From CAYLJV01 sp964510375 (GTDB taxonomy: Archaea; Hadarchaeota; Hadarchaeia; Hadarchaeales; JAGGTB01): 64,000 nt of DNA. Location: assembly GCA_964510375.1 (NCBI GenBank), contig CAZEBR010000001.1, positions 81,030 through 145,029 of the forward strand. Direction: 5' to 3'. The position numbers and the translations under genes are program-made. Below the pieces are notes generated by a model. That model was not told where the DNA came from. It saw only the letters and a list, made by a program, of their open reading frames with translations, and made no database searches. Positions 27,182 through 35,867 of the stretch are shown here, one piece after another. Position 1 is the stretch's first letter. Every line of letters begins with the position of its first letter.

Positions 27182-27477
27182 AGTCCGCCCCCGGGCTTTC
27201 TCTCGGTTCTCCTCTGCTTTTCCACTTCGTCTTTACTTTTAGAACCACTATTTTTCGCTATAAGGGAAAACCCGATCAGGACTACCGTCGGGGGGAGCAT
27301 TGTTATAAACGCTATCACGAAATAGGCTCCTAACGAAATTCCCCCTGCGGACGTGGATTCAAACGTTTCCAATATCTGGAGGAATCTATGGTAGAGGCTA
27401 ATTTCACCAAATAGACCGATTGTACCTATAGCGATGGTGATGTAGCCGATGATATTTGCAATGGTTTTATTATCCAT
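27178..27477 (-). CDS. Small two-helix membrane protein, unknown
   Basis: 99 residues, no family recognised. Two hydrophobic segments (about 8-28, TIANIIGYITIAIGTIGLFG, and 50-73, YFVIAFITMLPPTVVLIGF) are followed by a basic, polar tail (SKSKDEVEKQRRTERKP). A TATA-like TAAATATATAA lies shortly upstream, so the message may be nearly leaderless. Confidence 0.6.
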   Translation of the reverse strand: MDNKTIANIIGYITIAIGTIGLFGEISLYHRFLQILETFESTSAGGISLGAYFVIAFITMLPPTVVLIGFSLIAKNSGSKSKDEVEKQRRTERKPGGGL

Positions 27478-27647
27478 CTTTGTTTCCCGATTATATATTT
27501 AGAAAAGCGTTCCATAAAAGAAAAAGCTTCGCTATTTTTGCCTCGTTTATCCCGAGCTCATCCATCTATTTTTGTACGGAATGGAGAAATAGTAATGTGC
27601 TAATCGTTTGATTGAAGCTTTCCCTCCGTTTTCCTCCGAAAATGAGA

Positions 27648-28883
27648 TCAAAGCCCGATGATACTTAGTAAATGGTTTTCCAATCCGGCAAAGTAAAGCA
27701 TGACTGGAAACATCAGGCAACCCATGCAGTGAGTCCTTTTTACGTTGAGTGACGGAGGGAGTAGTCCCAATGCAGTTGCCGTGACGAGTATTAAAATTCC
27801 CCAAAGTCCGGCCGTGTAGAAGCTGAATGCGACGATGCAGACTATCACGGTCAAACACATTTCCTTGTATGGAAGTCGATCGATGTTTTTAGCTATGAAC
27901 TTTCCGATTTTTAGGTGCAATACGGATGCTATTCCTCCGGAAAATAGGGCGATCCCCACAATGGAGAGGAGTTCGGGAGAACCTATACTTATTATCTTGT
28001 TTACTGCCACTGCCGCTCCACTGCGAGGTTTTCCTATGGCGTAGAGAGTAACGAAAGAGAGCAAAGCCTTTCCCGTGTTTACCCCGCTCACACCCACCAA
28101 AAAATTTCTTGTTCCTTCGGAGTCGGTGATTGCTTGGGAAAGCACTGTTCCTTGAGCCGGCCCCACGCCGGGCATAATCCCGGTTATAAAACCGGCTGAG
28201 GCACCCGTGAAGATTGGCTTGACGTTGGCGCTTATATCCAAATCTCTTACTGAGAAGTTTTGATCCGGCGGACCTCTTCCCGATTTCAGGCTTACAATAA
28301 GAACACTCATTCCGAACATTCCGCTAAGTAATGGTACTAGAGCGCCACCTCCAGCGACTAAATTTGAGTTCAATGTGATGAGACCTAGAAAACCCGATAA
28401 TAGAAAAATGCCGGCTGAAATTGCGGTTCCTTTGAGACTATCTTCCAAGGAGAACATTGTTATCGCTATCCCGAGTAGTAGCCAGTGCATGTGAGGTTCT
28501 AGGGCGGTGTAGATGATTTTCATTGCTGGGATTAATAGACCCGCTAGAAATGCACTGAGTATCAATGCACCCAGAGATCCCAGAGCCGTCAGCTGTATTA
28601 CTTCGTATCCCCTTCCGTCCAGCACGAGTTGGTGAGCTGGCAGTACAGAGAGTGCGGTTTCCTCATTTGGAACCCCTAGAAATGTTGAGGGGATAAAATC
28701 CAGAAAGGTATGAGTGAGCATCATCGCTACTATCAGAGAACTTGCGTGAAGTGGGGACATAGAGGTACTCAATGCGATACTAACGAGTATGGGCGTAAGG
28801 TTATTGACGTGAATTCCAGGGATCAACCCGGTAAAAGTCCCGGCGAGAATTCCGATGACAGCGAAACCTAAAATCTCTATCAT
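27648..28883 (-). CDS. Archaeal TctA/DUF112-like membrane protein (COG1784)
   Basis: 411-residue polytopic membrane protein with about 10-12 helices, distantly related to tripartite tricarboxylate transporter permease TctA. Typical family motifs are present: FTGLIPGIHVNNLTPIL near the N-terminus, FIPSTFLGVPNEETALSVLP, and the repeated turn ITGIMPGVGPAQGTVLSQ in the second half. No TctB or TctC partner is nearby. Instead its start overlaps by 4 bp the upstream membrane-anchored OB-fold gene, so the two should be co-translated. The substrate is unknown. Confidence 0.82.
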   Translation of the reverse strand: MIEILGFAVIGILAGTFTGLIPGIHVNNLTPILVSIALSTSMSPLHASSLIVAMMLTHTFLDFIPSTFLGVPNEETALSVLPAHQLVLDGRGYEVIQLTALGSLGALILSAFLAGLLIPAMKIIYTALEPHMHWLLLGIAITMFSLEDSLKGTAISAGIFLLSGFLGLITLNSNLVAGGGALVPLLSGMFGMSVLIVSLKSGRGPPDQNFSVRDLDISANVKPIFTGASAGFITGIMPGVGPAQGTVLSQAITDSEGTRNFLVGVSGVNTGKALLSFVTLYAIGKPRSGAAVAVNKIISIGSPELLSIVGIALFSGGIASVLHLKIGKFIAKNIDRLPYKEMCLTVIVCIVAFSFYTAGLWGILILVTATALGLLPPSLNVKRTHCMGCLMFPVMLYFAGLENHLLSIIGL

Positions 28884-29563
28884 CTGGTCTCCTCGGGAAC
28901 AACGAGGTTGTAGGGATCATCGATCACGATTTCAATATTTCCTTTGTACGATTTGACAGTCCCGCACGCCTTTACCGGTTTGCCGGTATCGAGCGCAGGA
29001 AAACTTTTTGATTCTGTGACACTCTTAGGAATGAAGACCTCCAATTCCCCGTTCTTGTCCCTGAGAGTAATTATGAGATTTCCTTGTCCTACGGATGTCT
29101 TCTTTTCAAGAATGCCTCGCACCCTTAGCGGCTCTCCGATTTCGCTTCGATCTACTTCTGAAACCGTGGTGGAAGGGGTATTTATTACTGATATTTTGTT
29201 AGCATCCGCTGGAACGAGTTCTAACTCCCCATTGTATACCTTTATTTTACCCTTTGCCTGGATTCTATCGAGCAGTTCTATCTTTTTATCCAAGTTTGAT
29301 TTGACTCCGGAGAAGATTGGAATTGATATTACTCCGCCCGATTCGTCCTTAACTTTCGTAAATATGTGTCCGTTGGGGTGGCTTTCCAGGCCGATTACCT
29401 GCCCGGATATCTTGCTTTTTAAGCCGACGAAATCGTTATCTATTTTTGAAATGGGAGTGATTTCGGCTTTTAAGTGAACGGATCCCACGTAAAGGATTAT
29501 TATGCCTATTATGCAGGAAATCAGGCTCAGCTTGATTAAGGAGTCGTTTTTCAGATTACCCAT
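28880..29563 (-). CDS. Membrane-anchored double OB-fold protein
   Basis: 227 residues: one N-terminal hydrophobic anchor (about 10-30, KLSLISCIIGIIILYVGSVH) followed by two OB-fold domains (about 45-120, with GQVIGLESHPNGHIFTKVKD; and 140-220, with VRGILEKKTSVGQGNLIITL and CGTVKSYKGNIEIVIDD). The anchor topology suggests the OB domains face outward. OB folds of this type often bind nucleic acid or oligosaccharide. The four-base overlap with the COG1784 gene argues for one complex or pathway. Confidence 0.72.
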   Translation of the reverse strand: MGNLKNDSLIKLSLISCIIGIIILYVGSVHLKAEITPISKIDNDFVGLKSKISGQVIGLESHPNGHIFTKVKDESGGVISIPIFSGVKSNLDKKIELLDRIQAKGKIKVYNGELELVPADANKISVINTPSTTVSEVDRSEIGEPLRVRGILEKKTSVGQGNLIITLRDKNGELEVFIPKSVTESKSFPALDTGKPVKACGTVKSYKGNIEIVIDDPYNLVVPEETR

Positions 29564-29714
29564 CCGCTTCTTCTCGCAAGATATTTTTTAAGTAAAAAAT
29601 TTTTCTTGTTGAACGCCTTGTTCCACCAGTTAACTTACCAATAAACCGGATTCGCCTGACCTTAATTCCCGGTGAGGTTTTATAGGGCTTGGACAAAAAG
29701 AAAAGTTGGTTAAG

Positions 29715-30329
29715 ATGGAAGAAGGTTTTCAAGGAACATCGGTCGGTCTCATATATAATGGAGGCGTTGCTTTGGCCTCCGACACTCGAAATACTGCTAG
29801 ATACCAGATTAGGAGCAAGAATGTTCGGAAGGTATTCGAGATTCAGAATAATATAGGGGCATCAATTTCGGGATTGGCCGGCGATGCTCAGAAGCTAGTG
29901 GACGTTATGAAGTCCGAGTCTAATTTATATAGAATTCGAAAGGATAAGACGATTCAACCAAAGAGTCTGGCTAGGTTAACCTCCAACATATTTCACTCTC
30001 AGAGGATGTTTCCCTACATTGTCTCGTTGATACTGGGTGGCTACGGTCTCGAAGGTCCGAAACTTTATTTCCTCGATCCGGCTGGGGGACAGTTGGAGGA
30101 GGAAAGATTCGCCGCTGGTGGTACTGGTTCGTCCGTTGCATACGGTGTGCTTGAGCAAAACTATGAGGAAGGAATAGATAGTGATGCCGGATTGAAGTTA
30201 GCCGCTCAATCTATTCAGCAAGCCATAGAAAGGGATGCTGCTTCCGGGGATGGAGTAATAATCGCCAAAGTAGATGAGGACGGTTACCAGGAAATATCCG
30301 ATGAGGAAGTCGGGGACTATCTCAAGTAA
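29715..30329 (+). CDS. psmB: Proteasome beta subunit, non-canonical N-terminus
   Basis: Catalytic-type subunit of the 20S proteasome, 204 residues. The body is clearly beta-type: ISGLAGDAQKLVDVMKSE, FPYIVSLILGGYG, LYFLDPAGGQLEEERF, YGVLEQNYEEG and ERDAASGDG. The Asp of ALASDTR and Lys of NVRKVFEI correspond to catalytic Asp17 and Lys33. The processing site is odd: after a 7-residue propeptide the sequence is G-TSVG, one residue shorter than the usual G-TTTVG, and Ser129 aligns with Thr (GGTGSS). A TATA box at 29678-29684 predicts a start near 29707, so a leaderless TTG at 29706 is an alternative to the ATG. Confidence 0.9.
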   Translation: MEEGFQGTSVGLIYNGGVALASDTRNTARYQIRSKNVRKVFEIQNNIGASISGLAGDAQKLVDVMKSESNLYRIRKDKTIQPKSLARLTSNIFHSQRMFPYIVSLILGGYGLEGPKLYFLDPAGGQLEEERFAAGGTGSSVAYGVLEQNYEEGIDSDAGLKLAAQSIQQAIERDAASGDGVIIAKVDEDGYQEISDEEVGDYLK

Positions 30330-30489
30330 GTTGTATATTTAGATCTTTGAATTAAACCAAATTTTTCCTGAATCTGAATTCAACCGTATTGAGATATACG
30401 AATTTTCCGCGCCCAACAGGTCCTGATGACCCGGCTATTCGAAAGTCTTAAACCTACATACTTGTTATTTGGTTTTAAGTGAGAAAAAG

Positions 30490-31203
30490 ATGTCTGATAG
30501 AGAGGAAATATCAGAAATGTTGGAATCGGTTCTGGAAGAAGGAAGGAATGTTTTAACCGAATACGAATCCAAGCGGGTTTTGTCCAACTGGGACATTAAC
30601 GTGGCCGAAACTAGGCTCGTGACAGATAAGCTTGATGCTGTAGATGCCGCGAGGGAGTTAAAATACCCGGTCGTGATGAAGATTTGTTCTCCCGATATAA
30701 GGAGTAAGAAAGAGATAGGTTGCGTTCGTACCGGCCTTTCTTCCGAGATAGAGGTTCGTCAGGCTTATGACGATATAATTTCGGAGGCCAAGATGTATGA
30801 TGAAAACGCCGATATACACGGCGTTATAGTTCAGGAGTACGTTCCAGACGCTAAAGAGGTCGTAATGGGTGTAATTCGGGATAGGTCCTTCGGCCCGACG
30901 GTAAAGTTCGGACTTGGTGGGATATGGCTGGAAATACTCGAGGATGTAAGTTACAAATTGGCACCGGTATCCGAGGAAGAAGCGGAGGATATGATTGAGG
31001 AGATCGATGGATATCCCGTTCTTTCGGGGGTAGAGGGCGATAATCCCGTGAATTTCGACTCACTAGTGGACATAATTAAAAAAATGAGCGAGATTCCGAT
31101 AGAGTACGGACTCATATCTGAGGTCGATTTGGACCCGGTATTCTCCTCCGAGAAAGAAGCCATAGTTATAGATGCCGAAATGACTCTAAAGGAAATGGCC
31201 TGA
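30490..31203 (+). CDS. acdB: ADP-forming acyl-CoA synthetase beta subunit (ATP-grasp)
   Basis: ATP-grasp subunit that transfers phosphate to ADP during acyl-CoA to acid conversion. 237 residues with TEYESKRVLSNWDINVAET, KYPVVMKICSPDIRSKKEIG and GVIVQEYVPDAKEVVMGV. In two-subunit enzymes the CoA-binding alpha chain is a separate gene; none lies beside it here. ATG at 30490 is preferred over an upstream start seven codons earlier. Confidence 0.9.
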   Translation: MSDREEISEMLESVLEEGRNVLTEYESKRVLSNWDINVAETRLVTDKLDAVDAARELKYPVVMKICSPDIRSKKEIGCVRTGLSSEIEVRQAYDDIISEAKMYDENADIHGVIVQEYVPDAKEVVMGVIRDRSFGPTVKFGLGGIWLEILEDVSYKLAPVSEEEAEDMIEEIDGYPVLSGVEGDNPVNFDSLVDIIKKMSEIPIEYGLISEVDLDPVFSSEKEAIVIDAEMTLKEMA

Positions 31204-31249
31204 AAACTTTTGCGTTTTTAATTTTGTCGATTAGAAAGTATTCGTAGAA

Positions 31250-31462
31250 CTAAAAATCCATTTCTTTTACGGCTTCTCTAATATGTCTCCTTCGGACGGT
31301 TTTTAGGCCTTCGTTTTCGGCTTTTCTGACTGCTTCCTTGGCTATTTTCTCGCCGCGCGATTCGAGGACGGCTCTGAGCTCGACAGACGCATCTTTTGAG
31401 ACTCGATCATTTCCCATCATTCGTATAAGTCGATCCATACTGGCTAGAGAAAGCTCAGACAT
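31250..31462 (-). CDS. Divergent archaeal histone
   Basis: 70-residue histone-fold protein: LASMDRLIRMMGNDRVSKDA, a central helix with RGEKIAKEAVRKAENEG and the final TVRRRHIREAVKEM. It differs strongly from the histone at 3047-3247: the tail is more basic and the dimer helix less hydrophobic. It may form heterodimers or be expressed under other conditions (inference). Confidence 0.88.
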   Translation of the reverse strand: MSELSLASMDRLIRMMGNDRVSKDASVELRAVLESRGEKIAKEAVRKAENEGLKTVRRRHIREAVKEMDF

Positions 31463-31615
31463 ATTTACCCCTCTTTTAGGATTTATTCCGACTTTTCGTA
31501 TTTATTTGTTTTTATTTCTTACATCAATTCTTTGAGAATGTTTTAAACCTCGTCGTTTTGATTATCTGATAAGTTTTTTATCCCTTCACGGATCAATTTC
31601 TTGACAAGGTGATGG

Positions 31616-32959
31616 ATGCTGGCGACCACTCTTGTAGAGAACGGCTTAATTCTGACCATGGATCAGGACCGGAGGGTTATTGAGGGCTCGGTTCTCATCG
31701 AGGGAAGTGAGATCAAGAAGGTCGGTGATTTTGATGCGGAAAGTGCCGAGAGGGTAATCGATGCCGAAGGTAAAATTGTTATGCCTGGTTTGGTCTGCAC
31801 TCATACTCGTCCTTATCGCATTCTACTCCAAGCAGCTTCGTTGAACAATAACGGTTATTCCGATTATATGCAGGTACTACAGAACGTTGAGTGGCCCATG
31901 GATGAGGAACTGTCGGCGGATGACACCTATGCCGGTACTCTTGCGGCTTGTTTGAACTTTATCAAATCCGGTGTCACCTTTATTTCATGTGTTCACTCCA
32001 GTCAAGAGGACATCGGGAAGTCTCTCGACCAAGTACTTTCCGCTTTAGAGGATTCCGGACTTAGAGGGATTATTGGCTTTGAGGCTACCGAAAGGCACAC
32101 CAGAGCTCAGGGAGCCAGAGGTATGAGGGAAAATATACGATTTTTGGAGAATCTTCAGAAGAGGGATGTTGCAGAACGCAAGATAGAGGGCATGGTTCCT
32201 CTGGGCTTGTCCATTAACGTTTCGGATGAATTGCTCAGGCACGGTAACAGAGTATCGAATAGGTTTGATGTTCCGATGGTTATCCCGTCGGGCAAGGGGA
32301 AAGTGGATCATTATCATAACTTGGAGAAGTTTGGAAAGCGTACTATCGAAAGATTCAGAGATTTGAACATCCTTTCTTCAGATACTGTCCTAACTCATTG
32401 TCTCGATTTAAGCGAAGATGAGATGTCCATTATCGATAGAGTCGGGGCCAAGGTTTCACACGATCCGATTGGTGATTCTCTCAATTCCCTTGGAGTGGCT
32501 CCCGTTCCGGCGATGAGAAAGCTCGGTATAAGCGTGGGGATAGGAAATGACGGATACTGTTTCGACGGATTCAGAAATCTCCGTTACATGCACCTTCTCC
32601 ATAAGCTCAATTCGGGTAATCGGCTGACGACTTCCTCCATGGAAGCGTTAGAAATGGCTACACGGGAGGGAGCCAAGCTGTATGGAAATGAGGATAAAAT
32701 CGGTTCTGTTGAACCTGGAAAGAAAGCGGATCTGGTTGTTGTTGACTCCTCGAATTTACCCACGCCGGTGACGAGGAAGAATGCTCCCAAACATATTATA
32801 TGTGCTGCGGGCCGAAGTGACGTGGAAACGGTTATGGTTGGCGGTGAAATCCTCATGAAAAACGGAAGAATAAAAACGTTGGATGAGAAAAGGGTCATAG
32901 AAAAATCTAAACAATCGGCGGAGAAAATATGGAAGAGTTTGAAGGGATTAAGAAGGTGA
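31616..32959 (+). CDS. SsnA-like amidohydrolase with altered metal site
   Basis: 447-residue amidohydrolase-fold protein closest in pattern to putative aminohydrolase SsnA (KFGKRTIERFRDLNIL, LGVAPVPAMRKLGISVGIGN). The flanking beta-sandwich (ENGLILTMDQD, GSVEPGKKADLVVVD) is normal. The metal site is not: HxH is HTR in PGLVCTHTRPYR, and where a His-x-Ala-Glu metal ligand is expected the sequence reads VIPSGKGKVD. His in LTHC and Asp in GNDG remain. It is 6 nt from the PreA-like gene, so the pair probably acts together, as SsnA and PreA-type proteins do in bacterial purine or pyrimidine clusters. Confidence 0.82.
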   Translation: MLATTLVENGLILTMDQDRRVIEGSVLIEGSEIKKVGDFDAESAERVIDAEGKIVMPGLVCTHTRPYRILLQAASLNNNGYSDYMQVLQNVEWPMDEELSADDTYAGTLAACLNFIKSGVTFISCVHSSQEDIGKSLDQVLSALEDSGLRGIIGFEATERHTRAQGARGMRENIRFLENLQKRDVAERKIEGMVPLGLSINVSDELLRHGNRVSNRFDVPMVIPSGKGKVDHYHNLEKFGKRTIERFRDLNILSSDTVLTHCLDLSEDEMSIIDRVGAKVSHDPIGDSLNSLGVAPVPAMRKLGISVGIGNDGYCFDGFRNLRYMHLLHKLNSGNRLTTSSMEALEMATREGAKLYGNEDKIGSVEPGKKADLVVVDSSNLPTPVTRKNAPKHIICAAGRSDVETVMVGGEILMKNGRIKTLDEKRVIEKSKQSAEKIWKSLKGLRR

Positions 32960-32965
32960 ATCAAG

Positions 32966-34054
32966 ATGGCTAGACTATCGACCGAATTTGCAGGGCTGGA
33001 ATTGAGAAATCCTCTAATGCCCGCCGTCGGGCCTATAGGCAGGGACGGAAGTGCCCTTCTAGAGGCAGCAAATAAGGGTGCAGGCGCCCTTGTTTCTAAA
33101 ACCGTGAGCACCGAACCTGCTCAGGACCCTAGGCCAAACATGGCTAAAATTGGGGATAGTCTCGTAAATGCAATGCTCTGGTCGGAGATTCCTCTTGAGC
33201 AGTGGATTGAGAAAGAATATCCTAAAGCTTTGGAGGCCGAACTTCCCCTTATCGCTAGCGTTGGATTTACTCCCGAACAGGTCGGAGAGGTAGCTCCTAA
33301 GGTGGCCGATGTGGGAGTAGATGCCATCGAGCTTTCTACCCGACATTTCTTGGATGATTCCTCCTCAATAGTAGAAGCCCTTGAGGTTGCAAAAGAGGAT
33401 GTAGATATTCCCGTATTTGTCAAGCTTGGAATTGAAAGGGATAACCTAGCGGGACTTTCTCAAGAGCTGGAAGAGGCTGGGGCTGATGGAATCGTTGCTA
33501 TCAATCCTGTCGGACCGACCTTAAACGTGGAGGTAAACACGGAAAAACCCATAATGGGTAGCGAGAAGGGCAGAGGATGGCTTTCAGGTTCGGCTATTAA
33601 ACCTCTGGCTTTGAGAGCTGTTGCTGACATCGCGAGTGCCGTCGACATCCCTGTGGTAGGCACCGGGGGTATCAGCGACGAGCGAGATGTTGCGGAATTT
33701 ATCATGGTCGGAGCTTCCGCAGTTCAAATTAGCAGTGTCGCGGTCATTAGGGGAACTAAAGTGTTCGGGCTCATAGCCGATAATCTTAGTAAGTTTATGA
33801 ATGCGAGAGGATACGATACCATAGAGGAAATGAGAGGAGTTTCTCTGAAACATTTGCCCGACGAGCCGATCAGGACTACGGCGGAACAACCCCAAATTTT
33901 GACTTCCAAGTGTGAAGGAAGTAGCTTATGTAAGAAATACTGTCCTTACGACGCGGTAAAGATTGTTGGCGGGACCGCACGGATTAACTCTGCTCGATGT
34001 ACCGGATGTGGCCTCTGTGTATCCGTTTGTCCAAATAATGCAATCCGCTTTTAA
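32966..34054 (+). CDS. Dihydroorotate/dihydropyrimidine dehydrogenase-like flavoprotein with ferredoxin domain
   Basis: 362 residues: an FMN-binding DHOD-type TIM barrel (about 1-300; FAGLELRNPLMPAVGPIG, PVFVKLGIERDN, VVGTGGISDERDVAEFIMVGA) and a C-terminal two-cluster ferredoxin segment (CKKYCPYDAVKI and CTGCGLCVSVCPNNAI). This is the PreA layout of dihydropyrimidine dehydrogenase. The true substrate is uncertain, and the catalytic Cys/Ser loop is not obvious. No PreB/PyrK-type partner lies beside it, so ferredoxin may be the direct electron partner. Confidence 0.82.
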   Translation: MARLSTEFAGLELRNPLMPAVGPIGRDGSALLEAANKGAGALVSKTVSTEPAQDPRPNMAKIGDSLVNAMLWSEIPLEQWIEKEYPKALEAELPLIASVGFTPEQVGEVAPKVADVGVDAIELSTRHFLDDSSSIVEALEVAKEDVDIPVFVKLGIERDNLAGLSQELEEAGADGIVAINPVGPTLNVEVNTEKPIMGSEKGRGWLSGSAIKPLALRAVADIASAVDIPVVGTGGISDERDVAEFIMVGASAVQISSVAVIRGTKVFGLIADNLSKFMNARGYDTIEEMRGVSLKHLPDEPIRTTAEQPQILTSKCEGSSLCKKYCPYDAVKIVGGTARINSARCTGCGLCVSVCPNNAIRF

Positions 34055-34105
34055 TACAAGGAGTATTAAACCTTAAGAAACTAATTTCTTCTGGTGACTT
34101 AAAAG

Positions 34106-34705
34106 TTGCCTTGGATTTGGATAAGCATACTGTTGGTTGCCGTCGTGGTAGGTCTGATAATTTGGATTTATTACTCGGGCGGAGGCACCCTGAAGGCTAG
34201 GGAACTAAAGGAGGAAGTCGAGAAGTTAGAAGAAGAAAACCGACTGCTGAAGGAGACAAATGACACTCTCCGTTCCGGGCTAGATTCCAATACCGAAAGT
34301 AGCATGCGCCTTATTGGCAGGGTAAATATGCTCGTGAAAAACTTGGTCAGGGTGAAGGAGGCGTTAAAGGGGTCAAATAGAGCTCGCGAGTTTATAGAAG
34401 CGGAGTATGAAAACGAGATAGGTCCGCAGCTGATTCGGGAAATATTCTCAGAGGAAGAGAATATCCATATATTAATGAAGAGGAAACTCGCCAATGAAAT
34501 TTTTGTGGGCGATATAGGCAGGGATATACTGAATGCCATTAACGAGGGGAAGGGTACAAAGGAAGCCTTCGTCGAAGCTGGAGTTCCGATAAAGGTGGGC
34601 AACGAACGACTGAAAGTCCTTAAAGAGGCAGGTTATCTCGATAATAAGCTTAACCTTACCGAGTGGGGAGGCGAGGCCTTGGAGAAAACCGATTTTGATT
34701 TATAG
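34106..34705 (+). CDS. Membrane-anchored coiled-coil protein with C-terminal helical/wHTH-like domain, unknown
   Basis: 199 residues, family not recognised. An N-terminal transmembrane helix (about 3-24) is followed by a coiled coil (LKARELKEEVEKLEEENRLL) and a C-terminal globular part (about 115-199) ending GNERLKVLKEAGYLDNKLNL, which resembles a winged-helix dimer arm. The start is a TTG with GGTGA eight bases upstream. It follows the PreA-like gene by 51 bp on the same strand. Confidence 0.6.
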   Translation: MPWIWISILLVAVVVGLIIWIYYSGGGTLKARELKEEVEKLEEENRLLKETNDTLRSGLDSNTESSMRLIGRVNMLVKNLVRVKEALKGSNRAREFIEAEYENEIGPQLIREIFSEEENIHILMKRKLANEIFVGDIGRDILNAINEGKGTKEAFVEAGVPIKVGNERLKVLKEAGYLDNKLNLTEWGGEALEKTDFDL

Positions 34706-35025
34706 ATCCTCTTTCTCTCTCTTTTGAGGAAAAACTCCTATCATCCGCCACCATATTTCAATTGCAGTTCCGGAAGATAGGATACCTAGGTTCCTCCGGC
34801 CCGATCCCCTAAGTGCCTCAGATACCGGCTTTGTAGAAATAATTCGTAAGTCAGCTAGATTTTTATTATTTTACAAGGGATTTTATTTGAATTTAATCTA
34901 TCCTATCACCGAAATACAGCTTAAACATTTCATTTTTCTGACTTTAGGTTCGAGGAGATTCTCTTTCTGTGTCTGGAGTGGCAAAAGTATTTAGTCATGA
35001 TCTAGAAGTTTAATTGGGGGTCTGA
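34706..35025. other. Non-coding gap, 320 bp
   Basis: No RNA gene or convincing small ORF seen. A minus-strand frame stays open from about 34875 to 34702 and includes GILSSGTAIEIWWRMIGVF, but it has no usable start codon until its last 16 codons. The second half is AT-rich and holds the promoter for the zinc-ribbon gene. Confidence 0.4.
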
Positions 35026-35442
35026 ATGGGAAGAGATAACTTCCTATGCGTCAAGTGTGGGGGATATCGATACACTCCCTCTCCATTATGTCGTAGCTGT
35101 CGAGAGGAAGAAGCAGAAAACTTGAAATTTCCGGATAGCTGTCCTTGGTCGAAAGGTGATAGTCTTGAAATGGGATTTCCGTGTGGCTCCAGATACGTAG
35201 ACCTCGGGGAGAACGGAGAAATTCTTCAATACGTTCCGGGGAGTATACTGAAGGAGCTCAACGAAGAAGAAAGCATCGACATGGGCTTTGAAAGTGGCGA
35301 CTTGGTAAGAGAAAAACTCCGTGAAATCGTGGCTTCGGAAACCGAAACGCGCGATTACGACCAGTTGACCGCTAAATGTTTGGACTGTCCGGAAGCTGAC
35401 TGGGATGAGTTCGCGGGAAGAATGAGTCAGGAAATATCTTGA
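35026..35442 (+). CDS. Cys-rich zinc-ribbon protein, unknown
   Basis: 138 residues not assigned to a family. An N-terminal zinc ribbon is formed by CVKC and CRSC (about residues 8-25), with more cysteines in DSCPW, GFPCGS and KCLDCPEADW. The middle (ENGEILQYVPGSILKELNEE) looks globular and acidic. The ATG follows GGGGGTC by a few bases. No operon partner is evident. Confidence 0.6.
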   Translation: MGRDNFLCVKCGGYRYTPSPLCRSCREEEAENLKFPDSCPWSKGDSLEMGFPCGSRYVDLGENGEILQYVPGSILKELNEEESIDMGFESGDLVREKLREIVASETETRDYDQLTAKCLDCPEADWDEFAGRMSQEIS

Positions 35443-35473
35443 AGTAGCTTGGCGCAGTTTCGTCGAGAGCGAA

Positions 35474-35638
35474 TTAGGTTAGAAGTGGCGTAAGAGCCGT
35501 TCCTAGGAAAAATAGGATTATCAACACGATTGCGACCCTTTTAACGTCTAATTTTTTTATCTTGTTCCACTCCAACGATACCACCAGTAGGGCGATTCCT
35601 ATCATCATCACAATGTACCAATAGTTTGAAAATTCCAT
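35474..35638 (-). CDS. Small two-helix membrane protein (54 aa)
   Basis: A short frame with AAGGAG six bases before its ATG. It encodes two hydrophobic helices (YWYIVMMIGIALLVVSL and VAIVLIILFFLGTALTPLL) joined by a polar, basic loop EWNKIKKLDVKR. This hydrophobic-polar-hydrophobic plan with a good ribosome site makes a real gene likely. Function unknown. Confidence 0.55.
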   Translation of the reverse strand: MEFSNYWYIVMMIGIALLVVSLEWNKIKKLDVKRVAIVLIILFFLGTALTPLLT

Positions 35639-35867
35639 CCTATCTCCTTACTTGTGTGTTGTTCAAACACTTATTAAAGCATAAACGTGGATTTTCCTCT
35701 TTCTTTGTCGTGATGTCATGAATATGACTTTTGATTTTTATCAATTTCACTCTATTTAATAATTGAATTAGCTCTCTCGGCTCTTAAATTAAGATTTATA
35801 ATAAAGTGAAAATATTATAAGTGCGAGAACTTAGGATTATAACACCTTTGAGTGGAGGTAATTTCGC

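Noticed and set aside
34702..34875. Minus-strand open frame of about 57 codons in the 320-bp gap
   Set aside because: It has no ATG, GTG or TTG until its last 16 codons, no ribosome site and no recognisable family, so it is kept only as a note on the gap.
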